The notes beneath the pieces were generated by a model that saw only the letters and a program-made list of their open reading frames with translations, did not search any database and had not been told where the DNA came from. Shown in pieces: positions 31,688 through 40,980 of a DNA stretch of 64,000 nucleotides. The stretch covers positions 1 to 64,000 of the forward strand of contig NZ_CABVPL010000031.1 in assembly GCF_902499045.1 (NCBI RefSeq). The letters run 5' to 3'. Source of the stretch: Burkholderia latens (lineage in GTDB: Bacteria > Pseudomonadota > Gammaproteobacteria > Burkholderiales > Burkholderiaceae). Numbering within the stretch: position 1 is the first letter of the stretch; each line of letters opens with the position of its first letter. The position numbers and the translations under genes were made by a program.

Positions 31688-33046
31688 TCAGGCCACGACC
31701 ACGCGGTTGCGACCCGTATCCTTCGCACGGTACAGCGCGGCATCGGCGGCTTCGATCAGCGCATCGGGCGTCGACAGATCATCGGCCGACACGGTCGCGC
31801 AGCCGACGCTGACGCTCACGCGTCCCGCCGGCGACGAAGGCATCGCAAGATCGAGTCGCAGCACCGCGTCACGCACTTCTTCGGCCACCACCCGTGCACC
31901 GCGCGCGCCGGTGTTCGGCAGCACGATCGCAAACTCCTCGCCGCCATAGCGCGCGACGATGTCCGTCGGCCGTCGCACCGCGCCGGCCAGTGCATTGGCG
32001 ACCGCGATCAGGCAGGCATCGCCCTTTACGTGACCGAATGCGTCGTTGTAGGCCTTGAAATGGTCGACGTCGACCATCAGCAGCGAGAGCGGCTCGCCCT
32101 GACGCCGCGCCTGCAGGAACAGCGTGTGAAACTGATCGTTGAAGTGGCTGCGGTTGAACGCGCCGGTCAGCCCGTCGCGCGCGGAGGATCGGATCAGCGT
32201 CGCGTGGGCCTCGAACAACTGCTGATACAGCTTCGTCACTTCCCACGCGAGCACGCACACCAGCACACCGGGCGTGAACATGCTGAACACGCGCGCCAGA
32301 TACCAGCCGACCGTGAACCGGTTGGTGGTCAGCAGGTTCAGCGTCGTGTCGGTGAGGCACGCGAGCACCGCGATCGCGAGCCACAGGTCGAGCGTCGTGC
32401 GCAACCGGCCCGTGGCGACCACCGCAATCAACGCAAGCGCATTGAGGATCCACACGACCAGCGCAATCGCGTTCACCGGCAACGCGACCGCGCCGGCCGG
32501 CGGATGGAACGCGGGCGGCAGCGCGACGTTCAGCGCGAACACGCACAGCAACGCCGCCGCCGCGGCCGGACCGCCGACCAGTGCGATCGCCCACCAGCGC
32601 GTCTGTGCCGCAGTGACCGGTGCCCGCGTGAGCCGTTCGCGCGCGAACAGCGCGGCGATCACGAAGCAAGGAAAGCCGGCATGCCAGAACACCCACATCC
32701 ACGCGGCGCTCTGCGGACGCGCGCCGAGCAAACCGTGCGGCGCGAATACGCCGGGAAACGTGAGCAGCTGCAGCGCGACGGCGAGCGCGGTGAACGCATA
32801 GGCGCCGCCGAGCGCACCGAGCACGGGCTGGCGCGTGACGGTGAACTGCGCGCCGAGGAAGAACGCCGCGAGGCTCGCGGTGGTGAACACGGTCAGCGCG
32901 CACATCGGCATGAACGGTTCGACGGCCGGCAACGCAACGTTCGCGTGCGGCACGGCGATGCCGAGTGCGAGCACGATGACGAGCGCCGTCAGCGCGCCGA
33001 ACCATAGCTGACGGCGCGTCGTGTGCTGGATCAGGATGCCTTCCAT
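31688..33046 (-). CDS. Membrane-bound diguanylate cyclase (GGDEF)
   Basis: The N-terminal ~270 residues of this 452-aa protein hold about seven to eight hydrophobic segments, a MASE-type sensory membrane module. A GGDEF domain follows, with the active-site motif GGEEF (RYGGEEFAIVLPNTG) and an inhibitory I-site RPTD five residues upstream. Both are intact, so active and product-inhibited cyclic-di-GMP synthesis is expected. The start at ATG 33046 (MEGILIQH) is chosen over an upstream frame extension. The ligand is unknown. Confidence 0.9.
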   Translation of the reverse strand: MEGILIQHTTRRQLWFGALTALVIVLALGIAVPHANVALPAVEPFMPMCALTVFTTASLAAFFLGAQFTVTRQPVLGALGGAYAFTALAVALQLLTFPGVFAPHGLLGARPQSAAWMWVFWHAGFPCFVIAALFARERLTRAPVTAAQTRWWAIALVGGPAAAAALLCVFALNVALPPAFHPPAGAVALPVNAIALVVWILNALALIAVVATGRLRTTLDLWLAIAVLACLTDTTLNLLTTNRFTVGWYLARVFSMFTPGVLVCVLAWEVTKLYQQLFEAHATLIRSSARDGLTGAFNRSHFNDQFHTLFLQARRQGEPLSLLMVDVDHFKAYNDAFGHVKGDACLIAVANALAGAVRRPTDIVARYGGEEFAIVLPNTGARGARVVAEEVRDAVLRLDLAMPSSPAGRVSVSVGCATVSADDLSTPDALIEAADAALYRAKDTGRNRVVVA

Positions 33047-33158
33047 CGATTCCCCCGGACGCTCTCGTGCGGCCACGCCCGGTCCTGGCGCCGGGCGGCA
33101 TGCATCCGACCGCCATGCGGCCGGTGCGGCCCGATCCTATCCTGTTGTCGACCTTCGC

Positions 33159-33407
33159 TCAAATGCTCAGGCCCGGGCCGAAGTTGCCGGCGACCCAGCG
33201 CGTGACGGCGTCGACGTCCGCGTAGTCCTGTTCGGGCAGGCCGTCGAGCATCGACAGCACTTCGTTGCTGGCGCCGGCGTCGCGCGCGGCGTCGACGATC
33301 GCATCCTTGTTCGCCGGGTAGCTGACGGCCGCCAATACGTCGGCGATCTGCAGGTCGATCGTTTCGTTCGGGATATCGTGGGCAGGAAGGGAAGGTTTGT
33401 CGTTCAC
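33159..33407 (-). CDS. DUF2795 domain protein
   Basis: This 82-aa acidic protein has the DUF2795 pattern: IDLQIADVLAAVSYPANKD, DGLPEQDYADVDAVTRWV. DUF2795 proteins are small, soluble and of unknown function. The start is GTG at 33407 (GTG AAC GAC AAA), with GAGACG a few bases upstream. The open frame further upstream (to 33848) reads poorly and is not supported. Confidence 0.75.
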   Translation of the reverse strand: MNDKPSLPAHDIPNETIDLQIADVLAAVSYPANKDAIVDAARDAGASNEVLSMLDGLPEQDYADVDAVTRWVAGNFGPGLSI

Positions 33408-33523
33408 GTCGGCGTCTCGCTGGTTGAGCGGGAATCGGTTCGAAGCATTTGTTCGAAGCGGAAGGCAGTTGCAGCGTTCGCGGCTGCACGCGCGGCGCGG
33501 CCCCCAGCGGGCCGGCGATCGAC

Positions 33524-33694
33524 TCAGTGACCGCGCCGCACGCGGCGCCACGGATGCTTCCAGTCGATGTGCGGGGCGTTTTCGTCGCGCGGATGTTGCC
33601 GCCGATGTTCCTGCCACAGTTCGTCGGAGAACAGCGCAGCCACGATCACGAGTGGCAGTACGAGGAAGATGCCGAGTATCACTTGCTCGATCAC
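33524..33694 (-). CDS. 56-aa single-pass membrane protein
   Basis: This short gene encodes one hydrophobic helix (EQVILGIFLVLPLVIVAAL, residues ~3-21), then a charged Arg/His-rich cytosolic tail ending WRRVRRGH. A GGAGG ribosome site sits 5 nt before the GTG start at 33694. It lies between the DUF2795 gene and speG and reads opposite to speG. The function is unknown; similar tiny helix-plus-basic-tail proteins are often stress-related or regulate membrane complexes. Confidence 0.65.
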   Translation of the reverse strand: MIEQVILGIFLVLPLVIVAALFSDELWQEHRRQHPRDENAPHIDWKHPWRRVRRGH

Positions 33695-33822
33695 GATAGC
33701 CTCCTTGCGATGGCAGGAACCCTTGTTTCCATTCTAGGCTCTGAACTTGGCCCGCGTTCAACTTCTTCGGCGCGTTTCCGGCGCATGCGCGGGCATCGAA
33801 AAGCACGGAAAAAAGGACAAAC

Positions 33823-34365
33823 ATGCAACTCCAGAACGACAAGCACACGCTCGCCCTGCGGCCGCTGGAGCGTCAGGACCTGCGCTTCGTCCATGAGCTG
33901 AACAACGACGCAAAAATCATGCGCTACTGGTTCGAGGAGCCGTACGAAACCTTCTCGGAGCTGTCGCAGCTGTATGACCGCCACGTACATGATCAACGCG
34001 AGCGCCGTTTCGTCGCGGTCGATGCGCAGGGCGAGCTCGTCGGCCTCGTCGAACTGATCGAGCTCGACTACATCCACCGCCGCGGCGAATTCCAGATCAT
34101 CATCGCGCCGCAATGCCAGGGGCGCGGCTACGCAGGCCAGGCGACGCGCCTCGCGATCGAATACGCGTTCAAGGTACTCAATCTGCGCAAGCTGTACCTG
34201 ATCGTCGATACGTCGAATGCGGCTGCCATCCACGTGTACCGGAAGTGCGGATTCCAGCACGAGGCGGAATTGCAGGAAGAATTTTTCGGAAACGGCGCTT
34301 ATCACAATGCTTTTCGCATGTGCATCTTCCAGCGCGATTATTTCGAGCGCGCCAAATCGGATTGA
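33823..34365 (+). CDS. speG: Spermidine N1-acetyltransferase
   Basis: This 180-aa GNAT acetyltransferase is close in length and sequence to SpeG, which acetylates spermidine and spermine to relieve polyamine toxicity. It has [18 protein letters not shown] at the start, [11 protein letters not shown] in the allosteric/active region, the acetyl-CoA loop QGRGYAGQA, and [25 protein letters not shown] precedes the ATG. It is monocistronic. Confidence 0.92.
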   Translation: MQLQNDKHTLALRPLERQDLRFVHELNNDAKIMRYWFEEPYETFSELSQLYDRHVHDQRERRFVAVDAQGELVGLVELIELDYIHRRGEFQIIIAPQCQGRGYAGQATRLAIEYAFKVLNLRKLYLIVDTSNAAAIHVYRKCGFQHEAELQEEFFGNGAYHNAFRMCIFQRDYFERAKSD

Positions 34366-34865
34366 ATGCGGCCGGGTAAAAAGCTCCGGGTAAACGCGCT
34401 GGAGAGCCCCGCCGCGGCGGCCTTCGGCGCCATCGAAAAATGCGGGTAAATACGCACGCGCTTATACCTGGCATTTTTCTTGTATAAGCTGAATCCGATT
34501 CCGCGGCGCGGTAAATTCATGGGGTTTCGGACGACTTTATGTGCAATGCATCAAAACCGCTACCATATTGAAGTGAATTATCCAAACCGTTCACCGGCCA
34601 CCCTGTAACTTCGCTGAAAGCCTTGTCCCGCAATGCTCGGGGCGTGGCGGCGCGATTCATTTCGCTGAATGTCCGCGGCCGTCCGGCCGGCGCCTGACGA
34701 CAAAAACCGGGCGCGCACGGGGTGCGACAATTCGCCGCTATTGCGATCGCACAACGAATGTGCTTGATATCGCTTGCCGGTCTTCTAAAGTGAAAAACGC
34801 GGGTTCACGATCACCTTTAAACACATAGCTAACCAGCCTGGTGCCCGCAAGCATGGAGACAGAAC
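34366..34865. promoter_or_regulatory. speG downstream / secreted-protein upstream region
   Basis: No gene is supported in these 500 bp. A good promoter for the next gene is TTGATA (34764-34769), a 16-bp spacer, and TAAAGT (34786-34791), with an untranslated leader of about 70 nt. The stretch 34440-34580 is AT-rich relative to the region and may hold regulator sites that I cannot name. Confidence 0.45.
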
Positions 34866-35213
34866 ATGATGAAGCGAACCGGTGTCCTTTTTGCCCTTGT
34901 CGGCGCATTTTGCGCAGTGTCGATCGCTCAGGCAGGCGGTGATTCGGCCGTCAAGCCGAAGCAGGAAATCCAGCTGACGAAGAACGCATGGGGCTGTCTG
35001 TCGAAAGACAATCTGGACTCCGTACTGAGCCACGAGCGTGACGGCAAGTCGCAGGCGAAGCAGCAGTACTTCGACGACTTCCGTTGCCTGTCGGTGCCGG
35101 AGGGTCAACGCTTCCGCGTCGTGTCGGTCGATCAGGGCGACGTCCAGTTCGTCAGTGCCGACAACAGCGACCAGCAGGGTCTCTGGACGGATTCGCGCTT
35201 CGTCAAGCAATAA
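34866..35213 (+). CDS. Secreted hypothetical protein
   Basis: This 115-aa protein has a clear Sec signal (MMKRTGVLFALVGAFCAVSIAQA, cleavage after AQA). The mature ~92 residues have two cysteines (WGCLSKD and FRCLSVPEG) that could form a disulfide. I do not recognise a family; the ending QQGLWTDSRFVKQ suggests a small SH3-like or binding fold. It is monocistronic with its own promoter and GGAGACAG before the ATG. Confidence 0.75.
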   Translation: MMKRTGVLFALVGAFCAVSIAQAGGDSAVKPKQEIQLTKNAWGCLSKDNLDSVLSHERDGKSQAKQQYFDDFRCLSVPEGQRFRVVSVDQGDVQFVSADNSDQQGLWTDSRFVKQ

Positions 35214-35382
35214 CGCGCGTCTCGCACCCGCACGCCGGCCCGACACGCCGGCGGCGCGGCCTGAACGCGGCCCGGCCGACGCCGGGCCGTCGCGCTGTGG
35301 AGCGCCCGTCACGCGCCGGGCGGCGCGCATTCGGTATCATCACGGCCCGACCGAACCGAATGCCCGCCCGGGCCGTATCCGC

Positions 35383-35937
35383 ATGGCGCTGAAATCCACG
35401 ATCTACAAAGCCGAACTGCAAATCGCCGACATGGATCGGCACTATTACGCCGATCACGCGTTGACGGTCGCCCGTCATCCGTCGGAAACCGACGACCGGA
35501 TGATGGTGCGCATCGTCGCGTTCGCATTGTTCGCGCACGAGCGACTCGAATTCTGCAAGGGGCTGTCGGACGTGGACGAACCGGATCTGTGGCAGAAGGA
35601 CCTGACGGGCGCGATCGACGTGTGGATCGAGGCCGGGCAGCCCGACGAACGGCGTATTTCGAAGGCAGCCGGACGCGCGGGTCAGGTCACGGTGATCGCG
35701 TACGGCGGCAAGACGTCGGATATCTGGTGGCAGGGCGTGCGCAGCAAGGTCGAACGGCTGCGCAACGTGCAGGTGCTGTCGCTCGCCGACGGCGTCGCGG
35801 CCGCACTCGGGCGTCTCGCCGAGCGCACGATGCGCTTGCAGTGCACGGTGCAGGACGGCGCCGCGTGGATCTCGAGCGCCGACCACGATCCGGTCGCAGT
35901 CGAATGGACGGTGCTGAAGCCGCGCGCCGACGCGTGA
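35383..35937 (+). CDS. YaeQ family protein
   Basis: This 184-aa protein matches the YaeQ family over its full length: MALKSTIYKAELQIADMDR, YYADHALTVARHPSETDDR, RMMVRIVAFALFA, CKGLSDVDEPDLW, and IAYGGKTSDIWWQG. The family has a PD-(D/E)XK-like fold but no settled enzymatic role; E. coli YaeQ was linked to RfaH suppression. It is cytosolic, and the ATG at 35383 is the first plausible start. Confidence 0.92.
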   Translation: MALKSTIYKAELQIADMDRHYYADHALTVARHPSETDDRMMVRIVAFALFAHERLEFCKGLSDVDEPDLWQKDLTGAIDVWIEAGQPDERRISKAAGRAGQVTVIAYGGKTSDIWWQGVRSKVERLRNVQVLSLADGVAAALGRLAERTMRLQCTVQDGAAWISSADHDPVAVEWTVLKPRADA

Positions 35938-35947
35938 CGGCCGCCGC

Positions 35948-36361
35948 TCAGCCGATCGACGCGGGCGGCCCCTTGAATTCCAGCATGTTGCCTTCGGGAT
36001 CGAACAGATAGATCGACGGGCCGTAGCCGCCGGCGCCGTAGCGTTCGGCCGGCGCGCCGGGGCGCGCGCCATGCGCGGCGAAATGCTCGGTCAGCGCATC
36101 GGGGTCGAACGGCTCGACACGCAGGCACAGATGGTCGAGATTGCGGCCGGTGCCGGGCGGCCCGCTGTCGGGGCGGTCGATCGGGCCGCCGACCGACAGC
36201 AGGTCGATCAGCGCGTCGCCGGCGCGCAACTGCACGAGGCCGAGGTCGGGCTGTTCCTTCTCCACGTGGCAGCCGACGGCGTCGCAGTAAAAGCGCGTCA
36301 TCGCGGCTATGTCGGTCACGCGCAGCACGACGTGATCGATCGCGCGGATGGTCGGTTTCAT
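35948..36361 (-). CDS. VOC-superfamily (glyoxalase-like) protein
   Basis: This 137-aa protein has one complete VOC module: AIDHVVLRVTDIAAMTRFY with metal-ligand-like His9, LDHLCLRV, and YLFDPEGNMLEFKG with the last Glu ligand. Members include glyoxalase I, fosfomycin-resistance proteins and dioxygenases; the substrate cannot be told here. It converges on the YaeQ gene. Confidence 0.85.
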   Translation of the reverse strand: MKPTIRAIDHVVLRVTDIAAMTRFYCDAVGCHVEKEQPDLGLVQLRAGDALIDLLSVGGPIDRPDSGPPGTGRNLDHLCLRVEPFDPDALTEHFAAHGARPGAPAERYGAGGYGPSIYLFDPEGNMLEFKGPPASIG

Positions 36362-36444
36362 GAGCGGGCACTCCGTTCACGGTGGGCGTGCACCGAGTGT
36401 AGACCGCACCGGCGACGCGCGCCGGCGCGCTGCGTTCGACGGAC

Positions 36445-36512
36445 GAAAAAAAGCCCGTTCACGCAGAGCGGAACGGGCTTAATCCATATCAGGAGGAGAC
36501 ATGGAGGAGACA
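36445..36512 (-). ncRNA. Candidate small RNA with two anti-Shine-Dalgarno motifs
   Basis: On the minus strand a textbook sigma70 promoter (TTGCAA 36547-36542, 17-bp spacer, TATAGT 36524-36519) points to a transcript starting near 36512. It carries two tandem copies of UCUCCUCC (36510-36503 and 36499-36492 approximately), then a rho-independent terminator (stem AAGCCCGTTC/GAACGGGCTT, 36480-36451, followed by a run of Ts). The product would be ~68 nt with no reading frame. CCUCC motifs are complementary to ribosome-binding sites, as in several Hfq-dependent sRNAs. No minus-strand gene upstream explains this promoter-terminator pair. Confidence 0.6.
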
Positions 36513-36788
36513 GTTCCTACTATACACACGGCGATGGTGCGTTGCAATATTCCGAGTGTAAAAAAACGTCAGGACGGCGATTTGTCGCAGCCGCACTGCA
36601 GCAAAACTGTGACGGGATGATGACGAAAACTGCACTGAAGCAGCGGCGGAGCGGCCTTTCGTCCACTTGGCGGGATTTCGGTATGCGCGATTTTGTCCGG
36701 CACGAATCACAGAGCAAGATTCAGGGCGCGACGGCCCGGGCCGATGTCTAGAGTAGGCACCGTCTACACTAGAGAGCGCGAGGTTTAC

Positions 36789-37880
36789 ATGAAAACCGCC
36801 TATCCGACCGACGATGCCCGCTGGGGCGCCGTGACCGCCCGCGATCCGCATGCGGACGGCGCGTTCTTCTATGCCGTGCGCACGACCGGCGTGTTTTGCC
36901 GCCCGAGCTGCGCGTCGCGGCTGCCGCGGCGCGAACACGTGTCGTTCTTCTCCAGTCCGGCCGACGCACGCGCGGCCGGCTTTCGCCCGTGCAAGCGCTG
37001 CCAGCCGGAAGGGTTGCCGCGCGAACTCGACATCGTCAATCGCGCGTGTGCTGTACTCGACGCGCATCCGGAGCGGATCACGCTGCAGCAGCTGAGCGAC
37101 GCGGTGCACGTGAGCCCGTTCCACCTGCAGCGGCTGTTCAAGCGGGTGGTCGGCGTGTCGCCGCGGCAGTATCAGGCCGCGCAGCGCGGCGCCGCGCTGC
37201 GTGACGCGCTGCAGAGCGGCCAGCCCGTTACGCGGGCAGCCGTCGACGCGGGCTTCAACTCGCCGTCGCGGCTCTATGCGTCGGTGCCGCGCGAGCTCGG
37301 GATGGCGCCGTCGGCGTTCCGCCGGCAGGGCGCGGGCCTGCGGATCGACTATGCGACCGCGTCGACACCGCTCGGCACGGTGCTCGTCGCCGCGACCGAA
37401 CAGGGCATCTGCCGGATCGCGTTCGGCGACGAACCGGCGGCGCTGATTTCCGAGCTGAACGACGCGTTCGCGCGTGCCGAACGCGTCGAATCGCCGTCGC
37501 GGCTCGCGCCGTTCATCGCGCAGATCCGCGCGTATCTCGACGGCACGCGGCACGCGTTCGACCTGCCGCTCGATATCGCGCCGACCGCGTTCCAGCAGCG
37601 CGTGTGGGAAGCGCTGACGCGCATCCCGTACGGCGAAACGCGCAGCTATTCGGAGATCGCCGACGCGCTCGGCTCGCCGCGCGCGGTGCGGGCCGTCGCG
37701 GCGGCGTGCGCGTCGAACCCGGTCGCGCTCGCGATCCCGTGTCACCGGGTCGTGCAGAAGGGCGGCGCGCTCGCCGGCTACCGCTGGGGCGTGCGGCGCA
37801 AGGCGACGCTGCTCGCGGCCGAGGCGCGTCATCTGCGCGACGATGAAACCGAAGCCGTTGCGGAGGGCAACGCAGTTTGA
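36789..37880 (+). CDS. ada: Bifunctional Ada: alkylation-response regulator and DNA methyltransferase
   Basis: This 363-aa protein has, in order: a zinc-binding methylphosphotriester acceptor domain (C37, C41, C68, C71), an AraC-type HTH pair (HVSPFHLQRLFKRVVGVSPR), and an O6-methylguanine methyltransferase domain with the active-site PCHRV cysteine. Methylation at Cys37 would turn Ada into an activator. The start is ATG 36789 with GAGG 6 nt upstream. The next gene (alkA-type) overlaps its stop by 4 bp, a one-operon adaptive response. Confidence 0.95.
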   Translation: MKTAYPTDDARWGAVTARDPHADGAFFYAVRTTGVFCRPSCASRLPRREHVSFFSSPADARAAGFRPCKRCQPEGLPRELDIVNRACAVLDAHPERITLQQLSDAVHVSPFHLQRLFKRVVGVSPRQYQAAQRGAALRDALQSGQPVTRAAVDAGFNSPSRLYASVPRELGMAPSAFRRQGAGLRIDYATASTPLGTVLVAATEQGICRIAFGDEPAALISELNDAFARAERVESPSRLAPFIAQIRAYLDGTRHAFDLPLDIAPTAFQQRVWEALTRIPYGETRSYSEIADALGSPRAVRAVAAACASNPVALAIPCHRVVQKGGALAGYRWGVRRKATLLAAEARHLRDDETEAVAEGNAV

Positions 37881-38851
37881 GCATCGAACCAACCACGATT
37901 ACGTCGATCGCGGACGGCGGCCAGGTGCCGCCGTCCGCGCAGATGGAGCTGCGCTTCAAGGCGCCGTACGACTGGGCGCGGGTTCTGCGCTTTTTCAGCG
38001 GGCGCGCGATTCCTGGCGTCGAGCAGGTCGTCGGCGGTGTGTATCGCCGGACCGTCGACCTGCACGGCGACGCGGGCCGGCTCACCGTCACGAAACATCC
38101 GCGCCGGCATTGCCTGATCGCGACGGTCGACGGGGCGGCTGCACGCCATGTCGACGACGCGTTCGCGCGCCGCGTCGCGTCGATGTTCGACCTCGGCGCG
38201 GACCCGGCCGCGATCGGCGGCGGGCTCGCGCGGGATCCGTGGTTCGCGCCGCTCGTGGCGGCCGCGCCGGGGCTGCGCGTGCCGGGCGCATGGTCGGGAT
38301 TCGAGCTCGCGGTGCGCGCGATCGTCGGCCAGCAGGTGAGCGTGAAGGCGGCGACGACGATCGTTGGCCGACTCGTCCAGCGGGCCGGCGAGCGCGTCGT
38401 GCTCGACGACGGCGGGCCGCCGCCGGACGGCGCGCCCGCATGGCGCTTCCCGACGCCGCACGCGCTTGCCGCGTGCGATCTGGACAAAATCGGGATGCCC
38501 GGCAAGCGGGCCGCGGCGCTGACGGGCATGGCGCGCGCGGTCGCGGACGGCCACGTGCCGCTCGACCCCGCGCATGCCGATCTCGACACGCTGCGCCGCG
38601 CGTGGCTCGACCTGCCCGGCATCGGTCCGTGGACCGTCGAATACATCGCGATGCGCGCCTGGCGCGACCCCGACGCATGGCCGGCGTCGGACCTCGTGCT
38701 GATGCAGTCGATCGCCGCGCGCGATCCGTCGCTCGACCGGCTCGCGAGCCAGAAGCGCCGCACCGACGGCTGGCGGCCGTGGCGCGCGTACGCGGCGCTG
38801 CATCTGTGGAACGACGTCGCGGACCGGGCCGGCGGTGCGCGCGGCGGCTGA
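37877..38851 (+). CDS. alkA: DNA-3-methyladenine glycosylase II
   Basis: This 324-aa HhH-GPD glycosylase has an AlkA N-terminal domain, then the helix-hairpin-helix LPGIGPWTVEYIAMRAW followed by the catalytic-type Asp in WPASDLVLMQ. It removes alkylated purines. It starts at TTG overlapping the ada stop (TTGA at 37877-37880), so translation is coupled. It is longer than E. coli AlkA (282 aa), mainly from N-terminal residues. Confidence 0.93.
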   Translation: MSIEPTTITSIADGGQVPPSAQMELRFKAPYDWARVLRFFSGRAIPGVEQVVGGVYRRTVDLHGDAGRLTVTKHPRRHCLIATVDGAAARHVDDAFARRVASMFDLGADPAAIGGGLARDPWFAPLVAAAPGLRVPGAWSGFELAVRAIVGQQVSVKAATTIVGRLVQRAGERVVLDDGGPPPDGAPAWRFPTPHALAACDLDKIGMPGKRAAALTGMARAVADGHVPLDPAHADLDTLRRAWLDLPGIGPWTVEYIAMRAWRDPDAWPASDLVLMQSIAARDPSLDRLASQKRRTDGWRPWRAYAALHLWNDVADRAGGARGG

Positions 38852-39306
38852 CGCCGGTGACGACCGCTGCAACCGCGCGGTCACGATGCACGCTGTCGAC
38901 GGCCCGGCCCTACGGCGATCGGTCGGTGATCCTCACGGTTACGGTTGCAACGCCTGATGGCGGGCACCCGAATCGATGCCTGCCGCGCAGCAAATCCGCG
39001 TGGCGGGTGACGGGGCGAGGGGTTGCACCGGCCGCACATATTCCGTCCGACGAATTCGCATGGTCGCCGCATCCGTCGGCGCGGACCGCTCGCGGCCGCG
39101 CACACGGCGATCATCCCCGGCGGTCCGTTCGGCACCCCGCCCGGCAGCCCGCCCGGCGGCCCGCTGCGGCCGCCGCGCACCGCGCGCGGCCGCCTCAAGC
39201 GCGCGTGTCGGCGAGATGTTAAAGTGCCCGCTACCAACGAAGCGACCAACAATCCAGCCGGCCGCGCGCGGCGTTCTGCGCGCGGCCGTCACGCACTTGC
39301 GTCTCC
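38852..39306. other. Non-coding gap before gshA
   Basis: In these 455 bp of very GC-rich sequence, frames are open by composition, but none shows a start with a ribosome site or a recognisable protein. I see nothing specific apart from a possible gshA leader. Confidence 0.4.
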
Positions 39307-40920
39307 ATGTCGAACACCATGACTCACCGCCAGTCCGAACTGCTGCTGAATCGTCTCGAAGCGCTGAGCTCGGGCCCGACGCGGCAGCATCTGCCCGACG
39401 GCCTGCGCGGCATCGAAAAGGAAAGCCTGCGCGTGACGCGCGACGGGATGATCGCGTTCACGCCGCACCCGCGCGCGCTCGGTTCGGCGCTCACGCACCC
39501 GTCGTTGACGACCGACTATTCCGAAGCGCTGATCGAACTGATCACGCCGGCGGAAACCGACGCGTCGATCACGCTCGAGCGCCTCGACGATCTGCACCGC
39601 TACGTATACGCGTCGCTCGGCGACGAGATGCTGTGGAACGACTCGATGCCGGGCCTGCTGCCTGCCGACGATGAAATCCCGATCGCGAACTACGGCACGT
39701 CGAACATCGGCCGGCTGAAGACGGTGTACCGGCGCGGCCTCGCGTATCGCTACGGCCGCACGATGCAGTGCATCGCGGGCATCCACTACAACTACTCGCT
39801 GCACGAGGAAGTGTGGCGGCGCCTGCATGCGGAAGAGGGCTCGACGGCCACGCTCGTCGACTATCAGTCGGAGCGCTATCTCGCGCAGATCCGCAACTTC
39901 CGCCGCCGCAGCTGGCTGCTGATGTACCTGTTCGGCGCATCGCCCGCGCTCGATACGAAATTCCTGCGCGGCAAGCCGCACAAGCTCGACACGTTCGACG
40001 CCGACACGCTGTACCGCCCGTATGCGACGAGCCTGCGGATGAGCGACCTCGGTTACTCGAACACGACCGCGCAGGCCGCGCTGCACGTCGACTACAACAC
40101 GCTGCCCGGCTATCTCGACGCGCTGTCGAAGGCGGTGAGCGAGCCGTATCCGCCGTACGAGGCGATCGGCACGCATCGCGACGGCGAGTGGATTCAGATC
40201 AACACGAACGTGCTGCAGATCGAGAACGAGTTCTACTCGACGATCCGGCCGAAGCGCGTCACGTATTCGGGCGAGCGTCCGCTGCATGCGCTCGCATCGC
40301 GCGGCGTGCAGTACATCGAGGTGCGCTGTCTCGACATCGATCCGTTCGAGCCGACCGGCATCGCGCTCGAGACCGCGCGCTTCATCGATGCGTTCCTGCT
40401 CGCGTGCGCGCTCGACGAAAGCCCCGCGCTCGACTGCGACGCGTACAAGGAAGCGAATGCGAACTTCGGCAGCGTGACGATGGAGGGCCGCAAGCCGGGG
40501 CTCACGCTGATGCGCGACGGCCAGCCGGTCACGCTGCAGGCATGGGCCGACGACCTGATGACCGATATCGAAACCGTCGGGCGCCGTCTCGACGAGATTC
40601 GCGGCGGCGACGAGCATGCGCGCGCGATCGCCGCGCAGCACGAGAAGCTCGCCGATCCGGAGCGCACGCCGTCGGCGCGCGTGCTGCGCACGATGCGCGA
40701 GAACGGCCAGTCGTTTCTCGCGTTCGCGCGTGAGCACAGCGAAGCGCATGCCGCGCACTTCCGTGCGAACCCGCCGTCGCCGGACACGATGCGCGCCGAG
40801 CAGGCACTCGCGGCGAAGTCGCTGGCCGAGCAGGCCGAGCTGGAGGCGAAGGAGGCCGGATCGTTCGACGCGTTCGTCGCGGCCTATCGTGCGTATACGC
40901 TGAACCGCTTCAGCGTTTGA
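39307..40920 (+). CDS. gshA: Glutamate-cysteine ligase
   Basis: This 537-aa type-1 gamma-glutamylcysteine synthetase performs the first step of glutathione synthesis. Family patterns include GIEKESLRVT, LTTDYSEALIELITPA, CIAGIHYNYSL, RSWLLMYLFGASPALD and YIEVRCLDIDPF. It starts at ATG 39307 (MSNTMTHRQSELL). It is soluble and cytosolic, and there is no gshB next to it. Confidence 0.96.
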   Translation: MSNTMTHRQSELLLNRLEALSSGPTRQHLPDGLRGIEKESLRVTRDGMIAFTPHPRALGSALTHPSLTTDYSEALIELITPAETDASITLERLDDLHRYVYASLGDEMLWNDSMPGLLPADDEIPIANYGTSNIGRLKTVYRRGLAYRYGRTMQCIAGIHYNYSLHEEVWRRLHAEEGSTATLVDYQSERYLAQIRNFRRRSWLLMYLFGASPALDTKFLRGKPHKLDTFDADTLYRPYATSLRMSDLGYSNTTAQAALHVDYNTLPGYLDALSKAVSEPYPPYEAIGTHRDGEWIQINTNVLQIENEFYSTIRPKRVTYSGERPLHALASRGVQYIEVRCLDIDPFEPTGIALETARFIDAFLLACALDESPALDCDAYKEANANFGSVTMEGRKPGLTLMRDGQPVTLQAWADDLMTDIETVGRRLDEIRGGDEHARAIAAQHEKLADPERTPSARVLRTMRENGQSFLAFAREHSEAHAAHFRANPPSPDTMRAEQALAAKSLAEQAELEAKEAGSFDAFVAAYRAYTLNRFSV

Positions 40921-40980
40921 TCGCCGCAGCCGCCGCGTGTCGCACGCCGCGCGGCACGCTTGCCGGCTGCGGGATGCGCG

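Noticed and set aside
33408-33848. Upstream extension of the DUF2795 gene to 33848
   Set aside because: The extension is Arg/Ser-rich without pattern and overlaps the better-supported 56-aa membrane protein gene.
38976-39306. Arg/Pro-rich frames in the gap before gshA
   Set aside because: Open only through composition; no ribosome site or recognisable protein pattern.
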